A DNA stretch of 64,000 nt from Coniella vitis (lineage: Eukaryota > Ascomycota > Sordariomycetes > Diaporthales > Schizoparmaceae): positions 2,914,001-2,978,000 of the forward strand of contig WUJK01000006.1 of the NCBI GenBank assembly GCA_011317545.1. Reading direction: 5' to 3'. Position 1 is the stretch's first letter. Every line of letters starts with the position of its first letter. A program made the position numbers and the translations under genes. The notes below the pieces were generated by a model. The model ran no database searches. It was not told where the DNA came from and saw only the letters and a list, made by a program, of their open reading frames with translations. This document shows, in pieces, positions 35,763 to 45,574 of the stretch.

Positions 35763-36191
35763 GTAGATAGAACACCTTTATATCAGAATCAATTTTACCC
35801 AGAACTAAATGAAGAGATCAACAAGAAAAGACAAAGGAAGAAATCAAGCAGGCAGCAACGGGATCACTACGACAAGTAACCAACGATCGCCGTCCACGAA
35901 GTAGGAGCTCCACCCTTCAGAGAGACATGTTGCTACTATAAAAGAATAGACTAAGAAAAAGGGTTGGGTGGGATGAAATATAGCGAAACAGTTCCGGCCT
36001 GGGAAGGAAGTGAACATACAGCTTCTGAGGGTTTGAGCCACGGTCAAAACATCGAGCGTGTCTACATGAGAGCGATCCTCCTACGTCAGACTCATTTCTT
36101 TTCAAGGTGTATGTTTGCTCGGGTGACTAGGGAGACTATATTCAATAGTTCCTCATAAGAGATGAGACATGAAACTGGCACGGAGCAGCGA

Positions 36192-36739
36192 CTAAGACGT
36201 AGAGTAGTATTTCCAGTGGAGAAGGTCAGTGAACGAACCGTATTTGGATTCAGTAGCTAAAAGACTGGTGCCCGCCCACGACACACCGCTTTGGAGAGTG
36301 CCTTTGAGGAACTCATCAAAGGTAGTCGACGAGTCGAATAAGGTAGCGATCGAACGGGTCCATTGGTTTCCGCTGGCTGCAGCTTGCGCCGCGCTGTAGA
36401 TGTCCACTTGGAATGCGATCCACATAAAAACGGCCTACAGGGTGTATTATCAGCCGTTGTGGTAATAACCGACCATTCACGAATGCTTGGGTTAGCTTCT
36501 AATTTACTCGACAATAGGTCAGGCGCTCATGCGAGAGTGACATGTTTGATGACGATACGTCGGGTAGTCCTCCACGGGGAAGAGAGCGGCTTGTAAGATA
36601 ATGATGCGTTGAGGACTCACTCGTGGGAGAGGGGGCATTCACTGACTTCGTATAGGCCGGCAAGTCGGCTGGCATAAACTGTCCATACCCATCCGATCAG
36701 GCTGAAGAAGAGCCAAGTGTAACCAGCGTGGAGCTTCAT
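36192..36739 (-). CDS. Possible N-terminal exons of the same unknown secreted protein
   Basis: An ATG at 36739-36737 opens M-K-L-H-A-G-Y-T-W-L-F-F-S-L-I-G-W, a hydrophobic N-terminus that looks like a signal peptide or signal anchor. The exon runs to a GTGAGT site at 36620. A second coding stretch (about 36450-36192) reads I-A-F-Q-V-D-I-Y-S-A-A and F-D-E-F-L-K-G-T-L-Q-S-G-V-S-W-A-G, but the obvious acceptor (CTGTAG) leaves it out of phase with exon 1. Either a different splice site is used or the gene carries an indel. Transcription would diverge from the GH71 gene at 37657, with about 0.9 kb between the starts. Confidence 0.4.
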
Positions 36740-37656
36740 TTTGTTGAACTTGACTGGGATAGAGACAAATGGAAGATGGAAAGGTAAGGATGATAAAGGG
36801 AGAGAATATGGGAACTATGAACTTCATCGACGGGACCGTGATTCATAAGAGCCATCACAATGCATCTCAGGCTTGCCAAATCAATACACCAGGCCGAGCA
36901 GAAGAACTAGGCCAAATGGGCTACTATGGATATCTCATCTAAGTCATCTCAGCATTCCTTCCTAACACTGGCTTAGTGAGATTAAAAGTAGGCGAAGCCA
37001 TCCTTATCATGCCTTTGAATTTCAAATACCTGGAATTGGTGGTCTGTCGTCCAATTTGTACGGTTAAAAGAAACTGTATTGTTTTGGGAGCGTGGAACAC
37101 GTTATCATTCACGATTCATAAGTAACCATTCATAGGGCCGTAAGGACTGCAAGAGTAAGTATTCAGATGGCATGGCGGCTATACTCACGTTTGCTCAACC
37201 TGTATTCCTGTATTTATCTCATTTTCGGCCCTGAGCGGCGGCCGCAAAAAAGCATGTCGGTAGAGTGATAATAGTTATTTATTTCGCGCTATCAATCACG
37301 ACAGTCTCAAGTTACTTGTGGAGTGACTTGAGGTCTTAAAGAAGATAATAGGGCCTTGAAGGATTATGAACTGGGGGCCGCTAGAATTTGAATCCTTCGG
37401 AGCATTCGGAGGTTAACACGAACATCGTACGTGATTACTGATAACGGAACAAAACTCCCGCTCTCGAACCTCAAGTTGATCAGCTGCTGCTGCACGGTGG
37501 ATATGTAATCCTCGACCACACCGGGTATGTTTTAGATATAATCACGATGAGCGCACTTTGATTTGGGTCGTCACCTCGAATCATGAGCATTTCCAGCCAC
37601 AAGACGCTGGTGTTTCCGTTCAATTCTCTCCTTGATTCCAGATATCGTTTTCCACC
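36740..37656. promoter_or_regulatory. Bidirectional intergenic region between the unknown secreted gene and GH71
   Basis: About 0.9 kb of normal-composition DNA lies between two divergent starts and would hold both promoters. I see no strong TATA box or repeated site that I can assign. Confidence 0.35.
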
Positions 37657-40600
37657 ATGGCGTCTTCTTGGTCGCTACTGCTTTTCTGGCTGCTCAGCCT
37701 ATGCCAGTGCGGCTTGGCCACGAAGGCCGTCTTTGCTCACTTCATGGTAAGTTGCAGTGTCCAAAGGCTTCCCTCACTAGGATTCAGATGGACGACGAGC
37801 TGACTTGACACAGGTGAGCAACGCGGACGGCTGGGACCAGAGTAATGGGAAAGCGAGATGCAGGATGCTCAGGGCGCCAACATTGACGCCTTTGCGCTGA
37901 ACATCGCTGCAGACGACGATGTCAACGCGGAGCAGGTTCCGCTTGCCTTTGCCGCGGCCGCATCCTTAGGCTTCCACCTCTTCTTCTCGTTCGATTATGC
38001 CGGGAATGGTGCGTGGGCTGAGAGCGATGTGCTGGACTACCTAGGGCAGTACACGGGAGAGTCTGTGTACTTTCTCCATAACGGCTCACTACCCCTTGTG
38101 TTTACATTTGAGGGTCCCGCCAATGCTGCCGATTGGGTCACCATCAAGTTGACCTACAGCATCTTCTTCATCCCGGACTGGTCGAGTCTCGGTGCCGAAG
38201 CCGCCATTACGTTGGAGGGGGGCGTTGCCGACGGACTACTTTCCTAGTGAGTTCCCACCACCATGCACTGCATCGACTTCGCGTGCAAACGTCCATCTAA
38301 TCTTGGTTCTAAATCACCAGGGCGGCCTGGCCTTGGGTGGCGTTGCAATGGACACTTATACCGACGCATCGTATATTCAGTTCTTGGATAGTTAGTGTCA
38401 CTCCCATCCCATACCTTTCCCGTGCTTACCCATGTACTAACGGCACTACAGGCAAACCTTTCATGATGGCAGCTTCTCCTTGGTTCTATACAAACCTTCC
38501 CGAGTACAACAAGAATTGGATATGGTCTCAAGAAGACATGAACCTCTGGGCCACGCGTTGGACGCAGATCCTCTACCTACAGCCCGACTATGTCGAGGTC
38601 ATCAGCTGGAACGACTTTGGCGAGTCTCACTACATCGGGAACAACCCGTCCTCAGCGCCAGATTACTTTACTGGGAGCGAGGCTGTATATGATTACGCGA
38701 CCGAAGTGCCCCACGACCCCCTCCGGTGGCCGCTCGCTGTCTGGGCTGACCAGTACAAGAACAACGTGAGCACGGTCACCACCGAGAGCTTGATCCTAAT
38801 GTATTGTAAGTTTCCGCGGCCTACGTAGAGTACTTTCGAGCTTTTGGCGGATCCTAACAATAGGAATTTGCATAGTGACCGACGATTTCGATTCTTGCGA
38901 TAGTGGAGAAACGCCCGTCAACACTGCGACACAATTGCAGTACGAGTTCAGTGCCGATGATATTTTTGGGAGCGGCTGTAAGCTATAAGTAGGCCACTGA
39001 TGCATGAGATCCTGGCTGATTGCAATCTGGACGAGCGCAGATAAATACATCGGCTTCGTTGCCACCCTTGCCAGTTCAGCAAACATATCCATCACGGTCG
39101 GCGGTACAGCCATGGCTGCAGCATTTGAACACACACCGTACGGCCACGTTGCAGTCCAGTGTCTCCTCAGAGTTTGCTGAGCTAACTCAGAGTAACAGAG
39201 ACAATGAAGTCGGCGTCTACTATGGCTCACTTTATTAGTACCGATGGCTACATGAACTTCAACCTCTGGGTGTCCGGGACACAGGGCGACGCCGGCTCTG
39301 TTAACGCGCAGACTACTAATACCGAAGATCTTGTTTGCATCGCAGGCACTGGTGCCAACTGGTACACAAATGAAGACTTTAGCACGATTTGCGGAGTCAC
39401 GTGCGAGTACGGATACGTGACTACTCAATCTGTCATTTGTAGTCTCTGGATCTCATGGTCATCAACTCACAACCACCTTACAGTCTCCCTCGACCGCCTG
39501 CGTATGCACGGAAATAGGGAAACAAAAGGAGTATCCCGCCGTTGTGGGCACCGCCGGATATGTCAGCTACGATGCAAACTTCATTGGCCTTTGCAGTTGG
39601 ATGTACAACTATGGCTTCGGCGATCTTGCCACAGACGAGTGTACCACGACTGACACGAGCGACCCGCCCGTCTTGGATTGGAACCCATTTCTGCCGCCCA
39701 CGTGCACAGCTGGCGAACTTAACGCGGACAGCGATTATGCGGTGGATGATCTTTGCATGTTCGGTTGTAGTCACGAATACTGCCCTGTAGGAATGTGAGT
39801 CCTGTCTAGTGCTCCCACACAATCTTCCCATGCCCAGCTGTGCTTCTCCTACCTGCAAGCTACAAGATCTAAATTATGGGAGGTGACTAAGAGGGGATCT
39901 TCTCGTCCAGATGCACTTGCACAGCCCAAGGACTCCTCGTCCTTGCTGAAGAAACCAACACGTACGACTCTAACTATTCCGGCATCTATCCCGCTGACGG
40001 GAACATGTGGGCCACCAACGTGTGTGACTTTCCCTGTGAAAATTACGGTCTTTGTGTCTGCGACTATCCTGAGGAAACGATAAACTGCAACATCAACATC
40101 ACCTACTCATCGCTGGAATCATTGCTGGCCGTGTCGCAAGATTACGACTTCTACTGCAACGAGCTTTCGGTGCTATGGTGGCTTGCCGAGAACATGACCG
40201 ACGTCCTGAGCAGTTACAATTCATTGGTCAGCAATGGCTACTCTTCATACTTTGACGACTACGTTGGTTATGTCAAGGACGAGGTGAATCCCGTCATTGA
40301 GGAGTTCATGGTTGCCAACGGAACCTCCTACTTTTCCTGCGTGGACAAATTCGATGATAATTCCATCGCCTGTTCCGCATAGTCCACCCTGACCGCCGTG
40401 GACGACGCCTCCCTCGATATAGCTTGGACGATGGATGACGCCGATGGCTTCAAGGCCGTGCTGCTAGGCGTCTACGGCATCAACTCCACATGGGTCGAGT
40501 ACTGGACTAAGACAGAGGGCAGCTCCTGTTCCGAGGAGCAGTGCGGTACTTCAGGCTACACGTAGACGTACACGGGGTACCCTCAATCGATCTCTTCTGA

Positions 40601-41147
40601 CGATATTACTGTTTACAACCCTGCCAGTGTTTTCACCGCGGCTGGCGACGGGCTTACAGACCTGCCGGCCCAGATCCTGGCGACTTATATGGACATGATC
40701 ACGGGACAGTGGGGCAACGGCAGCATACTAGATGTTATTCAGGTCTACTCAACGGCGACGAGTAGCGCTGCACAGGCCTTGCAGGCAATGAACTCGGTTG
40801 ATACGATCGCTAAGGAGATCGAGCAGGCCGAGTCCGACGAGAAGAAGAAGAACATGATCCTGTGGATTGTCACGGCTGTGCTCTTCTTTGTACCGTATAT
40901 TGGCGAGGCAGCTTTTGCCGCCCTTGACTTTCCGGCCCTTGCCAGTGCCCTAGCTACGGCAGGCGTAGCAGGGAGTCTGGGCCTCGATGTCTATACGATT
41001 ATTGAGGACCCTGGTTCTGCGTATATAGTGGTCATGGGTTGGCTCGTGGGCGCAGGGGGTTTGACGACGCTAGATAGGGATGCTGCCAGCTTCACAGAGA
41101 TGGCCGCTAAGAGAGAGTCAGCAATCGACGAGGTGACAGGGCTGTAG
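37657..41147 (+). pseudogene. GH71 alpha-1,3-glucanase (mutanase) with Cys-rich modules and a hydrophobic C-terminal domain, decayed
   Basis: The start is in an excellent context (CCACCATGG). A signal peptide precedes K-A-V-F-A-H-F-M, the hallmark N-terminus of GH71 enzymes that cut alpha-1,3-glucan. Conserved pieces follow: I-D-A-F-A-L-N-I, F-H-L-F-F-S-F-D-Y-A-G, T-F-E-G-P-A-N, F-F-I-P-D-W-S-S-L-G, S-P-W-F-Y-T-N-L-P and I-S-W-N-D-F-G-E-S-H-Y-I-G. Introns include 37747-37813 and 38391-38451 (with CTAAC). After the catalytic part come Cys-rich segments (C-I-A-G-T-G-A-N-W; Y-G-L-C-V-C-D) and a C-terminal region with hydrophobic helices near 40855-41050. Damage: apparent single-base losses near 37846 and 38336, a TAG formed across the intron at 38247-38320 where Trp is expected, and TAG at about 40381 and 40564. 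The stops are RIP-type. Confidence 0.8.
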
Positions 41148-42116
41148 AGAATTACCGAGGATACAGCAAGTAATATTCAGGCAATCGCTTTAAGCTGTGA
41201 CAAATAAGACGTTAGGCCTAATTACATATAAAGATAAAAGTCCTTCTCACAAGTCTTAATTGAATAAGAGTATCTTAGCTTTCTCTGTGGTAAAGTTTTA
41301 TAATCTTATAGTAATGCATTGGATTTGCCTTACTAAGACTCTTTCGACAGGAGAGTTATACCCCGGGGCCGATATACACTATTAGTTATTGAGAAATCGT
41401 AGAAACTTGATACTTCTAAATCAGTATATAAAGTTCAAGTACGCTCGTTCACCCGGGGTCTATCATAGGGTAATAAAACTAATTATATCATCATCAAGGA
41501 CTCGTTATTAGGGCAAAGAGCGAACCAAGAAAAGTTAGCACCGACTAGCTAATCCTTCTGAAATGAGAATTCGGGGATATTAATTAAGGAATGCGTGGTT
41601 TAGTACGATTAAGATGCGGCTCTAGATCGCAGCTATACATAAGTTCCTAGGTATTATTATATATAAACCGAGGTTCTTTAGGAAATTACTTGGGATATAA
41701 GCCTGCAAACGATTTCTTGCAGTATATATTTCCCTTTAAATTCTTTTTACCATATGAAAACTTCAGGGCATTCGTCGCGAGATTATGGGTATTGCTTGCT
41801 GCGACGCATCACGCGTTCGCCTCTTGCGCTACTCGCAACAATTTCTTGCGGCGCGACCCTTATCAAAACAGAGTCTATCGCCTGAGTAGCTTTAAATAGT
41901 CGATTATAACTTAAAATGAAAAATAAATGGGTCTCGGCGATCTGTTAGAGGTTCGAGTTTGCCAAATTCTCCTACTCCCCGGGATGCCCCAGTCTATAAG
42001 TGTGGGCAAAGTCTGGAATAAAGTATCAATCTGCTCTACGTATATCACTGCTATGTATATAAACATCTGCGCTTCCTCTTTAAAAGTGTTAAAAACCTAA
42101 CCCACCTTCCTCTGCG
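41148..42116. other. AT-rich intergenic DNA
   Basis: No supportable gene is present. A 69-codon open stretch at 41690-41899 has no recognisable features. The base composition is intermediate between the island and the RIP'd flanks. Confidence 0.45.
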
Positions 42117-42446
42117 CTAAGACTTCGTCGCCAAAGCCCTTAGGTTCTCAGCCTGTATAATAGAACTCAGCGTTAGCTCCACCGTGGTCTCCTTGCGGAT
42201 CCAGTTGCGCAGCTCTACAGAGACGAGCGAGTCGAGGTTATATAACGACAACGGTACGTCGGGGAGCACTTTGTCCCGCTCAATCATGGTTATGGACGAG
42301 GCCTTGGTGACCAGCGCCTCGGGTTGGCCGGACAGCGCCTCCTCGGCCGTGGTCCACGACGTGGCGGCAGCAGGACTGGCGACCCCGCCCTTGACCCCGG
42401 CGGCCCTGACGCGGTTGCGCCGGTCGGTCATCAGGCGTCCAGGTTC
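42117..42446 (-). pseudogene. Orphan C-terminal ACP of a highly reducing polyketide synthase
   Basis: On the minus strand an open frame ends in a clear acyl-carrier domain of the fungal highly reducing type I PKS kind: D-V-P-L-S-L-Y-N-L-D-S-L-V-S-V-E-L-R-N-W, then S-S-I-I-Q-A-E-N-L-R-A-L-A. The Ser of D-S-L is the phosphopantetheine attachment site and is kept. An Ala-rich linker (about 50 residues) precedes it, as in full PKSs. No ketosynthase, acyltransferase or reductase sequence lies upstream within reach, so only the last 110 or so residues survive (whole enzymes are over 2000 residues). It is a truncated remnant next to other metabolite-type genes. Confidence 0.78.
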
Positions 42447-42765
42447 CCTTCTGGAGTTTATACGGGTTACTGATTTATTTCCCATCCCACCATAGTACAA
42501 GCTGATACAGTACCATATATGCCCGTCTATACTGACCATGCTTTTGGAACCCACTGATAATATTCTATAATCCCTACCCCGCGATATCTTTACTACCGTT
42601 TAGCTAACTAATACTAGGTATCTTTCCATCTTGGGTTTATTATTGGATGCAACAGCAAAGAGGCATCCTGAAGTAGTAGCGCGCTTCTAATTATTATATA
42701 GCAATTGGAATGTACGAACAAATAAGATCACATTATTATATGTACCGTTCAGATGCCAGACTAAC

Positions 42766-43849
42766 TTAAACCGCCTGGAGATCAGTGCTCTTTGCTACCT
42801 CTTTCCAGTCATCGCATATTTTAAGGGTTTCCTCGCACTTGGCTTTGATTCTCATCCACCCATCACTTCCTAGCGGAATCCTTAGCGGAATCTCTTTACC
42901 CACAGCCATACCGGTGCCTTTAATAATCTCGATCATACGTTGAACTCCCTTCACACAATCCCCGGGCTCGTTTCCGATAATGCTTTGTTCATAAGCTCGA
43001 ACACTGGCATTGAATTCAGCGTAGTCATTCACCCGATCTCCGACGTGGCTGATGTTACTAAATGCCCGAGTATTGAAATAGCCGGGCTCAAAAAGTAGAA
43101 CCTTTAGACTAGGCGCAAAGATAGCAAGCTCTTTGGAAAGGCACTCTACCGCACCTGTGAATATTTGTTAGTATTAAAATCATGCTCTTATATAGAGGGG
43201 GGGACTGAATATACCTTCAAGGGCAAACTTCGAAGAGCAGTATCCGGTTGCACTTGGGTCACTACTAATGAATCATTAGAATTTGTTACACAGTGCTCGT
43301 CCATCGCCTGTCAACGTTTAGAGGATCTTGAGGCTGGTCTTCGAGGTAGATAAGAGAACAACAACGTACTGCCATCCTGCTTGAGAACTCATGAAAACAA
43401 GAGTTCCATGTCCATTAGCACGCATTTTCGGAAGCAAGGCTCGTGTGATATTCAAAGGTCCGTGGAAATTGGTTCTGAAGACGGCTTCCAGGTCCTTTTG
43501 CCTAATTACTTATCAGCATAGCTAGAGGGCACCTAGATTACGTTTTCAAAGGATAATACCTGAGTTCTTCGAATGCGGCACTGAGAATATACCCAGCATT
43601 ATTAATGACAAAGTCTATGCCTCCAGGGTAAATGTTCCACGCTTCCAAGATTTTGGAGTCGATTATGTCCTCGGAGGAGGTAACGTCTAGCTTAAGAAGA
43701 CTACTTCCAGTGCCTTTAAGATGGGCAAGCTTGGTATCGGCATTGCGACCACAAGCGATAACGTTGTCGCCCAAGGCTGTGAGCTGCTGCACAAACTCCG
43801 CGCCAAATCCACTGGAACAGCCAGTAATAAGCCAAGTCTTTGGTGCCAT
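42766..43849 (-). CDS. Short-chain dehydrogenase/reductase, four exons
   Basis: Exons are 43849-43560, 43501-43370, 43252-43215 and 43154-42766; they total 849 nt, which gives 282 residues. All introns have GT..AG ends, and phases join cleanly. The Rossmann fold opens M-A-P-K-T-W-L-I-T-G-C-S-S-G-F-G (the T-G-x3-G-x-G nucleotide-binding motif), with L-D-V-T and N-N-A-G-Y following. The catalytic Tyr and Lys are in G-Y-C-S-S-K-F-A-L-E, encoded by the small third exon, and the catalytic Ser is in F-M-S-S-Q-A-G. F-E-P-G-Y-F-N-T-R follows the active site. It is a cytosolic NAD(P)-dependent oxidoreductase of the classical family with unknown substrate. No damage is seen, so it may be functional. 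It lies beside the PKS remnant on the same strand, so a tailoring role is possible but unproven. Confidence 0.86.
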
Positions 43850-44079
43850 CGTAACAATGTATTGATGAAAGTCTGATTGATGGTCCTGCTTAGATGCTGG
43901 AGATGGTGAGGGATGTGCGCTATGTGAAACGTTTGAAGGATCTTTGGGAGGCCTTGAGGGGTATCAAATACAAGCAGACTGAAAGGGGCAGCGGCTGGAC
44001 AAAGATTGAACACTCTCGGCCACCTAAATCCAGAAAGACTTACATTTGTGGGCAATCCGCTCCCCCTACCACCCCCACA
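43850..44079. promoter_or_regulatory. Upstream region of the SDR gene
   Basis: This is 230 bp upstream of the SDR start codon on the minus strand. Nothing specific is recognised beyond ordinary composition. Confidence 0.3.
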
Positions 44080-44270
44080 ACAACTGATTTCCTCAACTAA
44101 GAGATTGTACCTTTTGCTTTATGCAGTTGGCTATTAGCGAAGCAGTTGTCTTACGCCCCCGAAACAATTTATTTCCTGAACCAGGAGATTGTACCCGTTT
44201 GCATTACGCAGTCGGCTGGTAGCTATCCGGATGTCTTACGCCCCCGCAAGGGTTTATTTCCCAATGCAGC
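44080..44270. repeat. Imperfect 84-bp tandem direct repeat, just over two copies
   Basis: ACAAC/TTT-ATTTCCT-AACNAGAGATTGTACC recurs at 44080, 44164 and, truncated, about 44248. GTCTTACGCCCCCG is repeated at about 44147 and 44231. An open stretch at 44146-44436 runs across it, but I do not consider it a gene. It lies between the SDR and UbiA genes. Confidence 0.65.
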
Positions 44271-44650
44271 AGGTGGTATAAGCTCTGATGAAATGTACTA
44301 TATACATAGTATGCAACATTACGTGTACATCATGCAGTTGGCCGGACACGAGTCGCTCATCTTACGTATAGCCTATTTGTCAAACGAGGAGGCGATGCAA
44401 AGTAAAGCTACAGTTGCATTCGGACTCAAAGGATGACGTGACAAATATTTCGGTCACGGTAGCATTAAGACTTGTTCAAGGTACTGTCCAGGTATAGCAA
44501 AAGGATGGCAGGGCTGTGGGTGAATAGAGTACTTTTACAGGACGAAAGTCCCTATGTTGTGTCCACACCTGACTTTCTGATACGAAACTGATGAGCCCTT
44601 AGGGTTATCTAATAGAAATAGCCTTGCCTTGAGTTACATTGAACGCCGAC

Positions 44651-45574
44651 TTATTCCATAGTCGTCACTGCAAACAGCGGCAACAAATATATACATGTAA
44701 TCCAACCACACCAAAGCTTCCACACCAGGTGGTTCGCTTCCATATTCCTGGCAAACAAGGTCAACCCGGCTATGGAGAGTCCAAGAAGAAAAGGGATGGC
44801 TCGCGCCAGTGGCATTATTACATGCCAAAACGCTGGACAAGCGATAGACCAGACCACGACCGAGATTGCAAGTGCCCATCGTGAGAACGTCTCGCCGTAT
44901 ATCAAAGGCATGGTACGTCTGTGTCGTGCCTTATCACCAGGAATATCTGGAAAGTCTTGAGCATGGACTGTTGTAGTGATGACGCTTGCACATACGCCCA
45001 GCCAAGCTCCTAGGCGAAGACGCAACCCACGTTGAGTCTGCTCGTTCATAGGTGGTTCAACGCCCACATCCCCACTAATAAGCACCAGCACTGCTCCCCA
45101 GCCGAAACAGCAAAGCCCTGCAGCATTGATTCCGTTACGTTGCAAAGGACCCATTCCACTTCCACCAAGGTCGTTGTAGAACCAGATAAGAACCATGAGC
45201 ATAGAACTAGCCTCGAGTGCATGGAGGATAGTGCTGATGATAATGGCTAGTAGGATGCAAAGGCGTAGAAGGCCGACGGCCTGGTTGCAAGTCAGACGAC
45301 CAGAAGCAAGAGGCCTCCAAGGTTTATTAATCCTATCCTCGATAATAGAATCCGGAAGTCGCTGATTTGAGATGTTCTCGATTAGAAGGTGTAGCCAAAT
45401 CCAGCCTGACATGTATAGCACCCGCGCGGCCACATGGCCAGCAGATACTCCCGCGAATAATAACTGGGAATGTACGAAGGCAAGAGCAAAGGCGGATTGA
45501 GGAAGTACAACTGTTTTGAAATCAGACTTGGTTGAAAGGAACAAGGTGTTCAAATGATGCCAGATGTCTTCCAT
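44651..45574 (-). CDS. UbiA-family membrane prenyltransferase or terpene cyclase
   Basis: This single-exon gene encodes 307 residues, a usual length for the family. The two Asp-rich motifs are present: N70-x4-D75-x4-D80 followed by R-I-N-K-P-W-R-P-L-A-S-G-R (residues 81-93), and D207-x2-D210-x3-D214 in Q-D-F-P-D-I-P-G-D-K with R-R-T-M-P-L after it. These bind the Mg-diphosphate of a prenyl substrate. About seven to nine hydrophobic segments place the enzyme in a membrane. This branch, with the E-D-R-I-N-K-P motif and a W-K-L-W C-terminal stretch, is seen in fungal secondary metabolism and includes UbiA-type sesquiterpene cyclases as well as prenyltransferases; sequence reading alone cannot tell which. 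The frame is intact. The nearby SDR and PKS ACP suggest a metabolite cluster remnant. Confidence 0.82.
   Translation of the reverse strand: MEDIWHHLNTLFLSTKSDFKTVVLPQSAFALAFVHSQLLFAGVSAGHVAARVLYMSGWIWLHLLIENISNQRLPDSIIEDRINKPWRPLASGRLTCNQAVGLLRLCILLAIIISTILHALEASSMLMVLIWFYNDLGGSGMGPLQRNGINAAGLCCFGWGAVLVLISGDVGVEPPMNEQTQRGLRLRLGAWLGVCASVITTTVHAQDFPDIPGDKARHRRTMPLIYGETFSRWALAISVVVWSIACPAFWHVIMPLARAIPFLLGLSIAGLTLFARNMEANHLVWKLWCGWITCIYLLPLFAVTTME

Noticed and set aside
36257..36514. 85-codon minus-strand reading alternative to the unknown secreted gene's second exon
   Set aside because: It is in phase with exon 1 through the obvious splice site, but its Ser/Arg-rich composition looks less protein-like than the overlapping frame; left unresolved.
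38796..39428. 210-codon minus-strand open stretch
   Set aside because: It lies opposite the GH71 gene's Cys-rich modules. The plus strand has clear homology, and the minus reading shows no domain.
41690..41899. 69-codon open stretch on the plus strand
   Set aside because: It is in AT-rich intergenic DNA with no domain, no promoter context and ordinary low-complexity composition.
44146..44436. 96-codon plus-strand open stretch
   Set aside because: It runs through a tandem direct repeat and has no recognisable features or splice context; chance is more likely.
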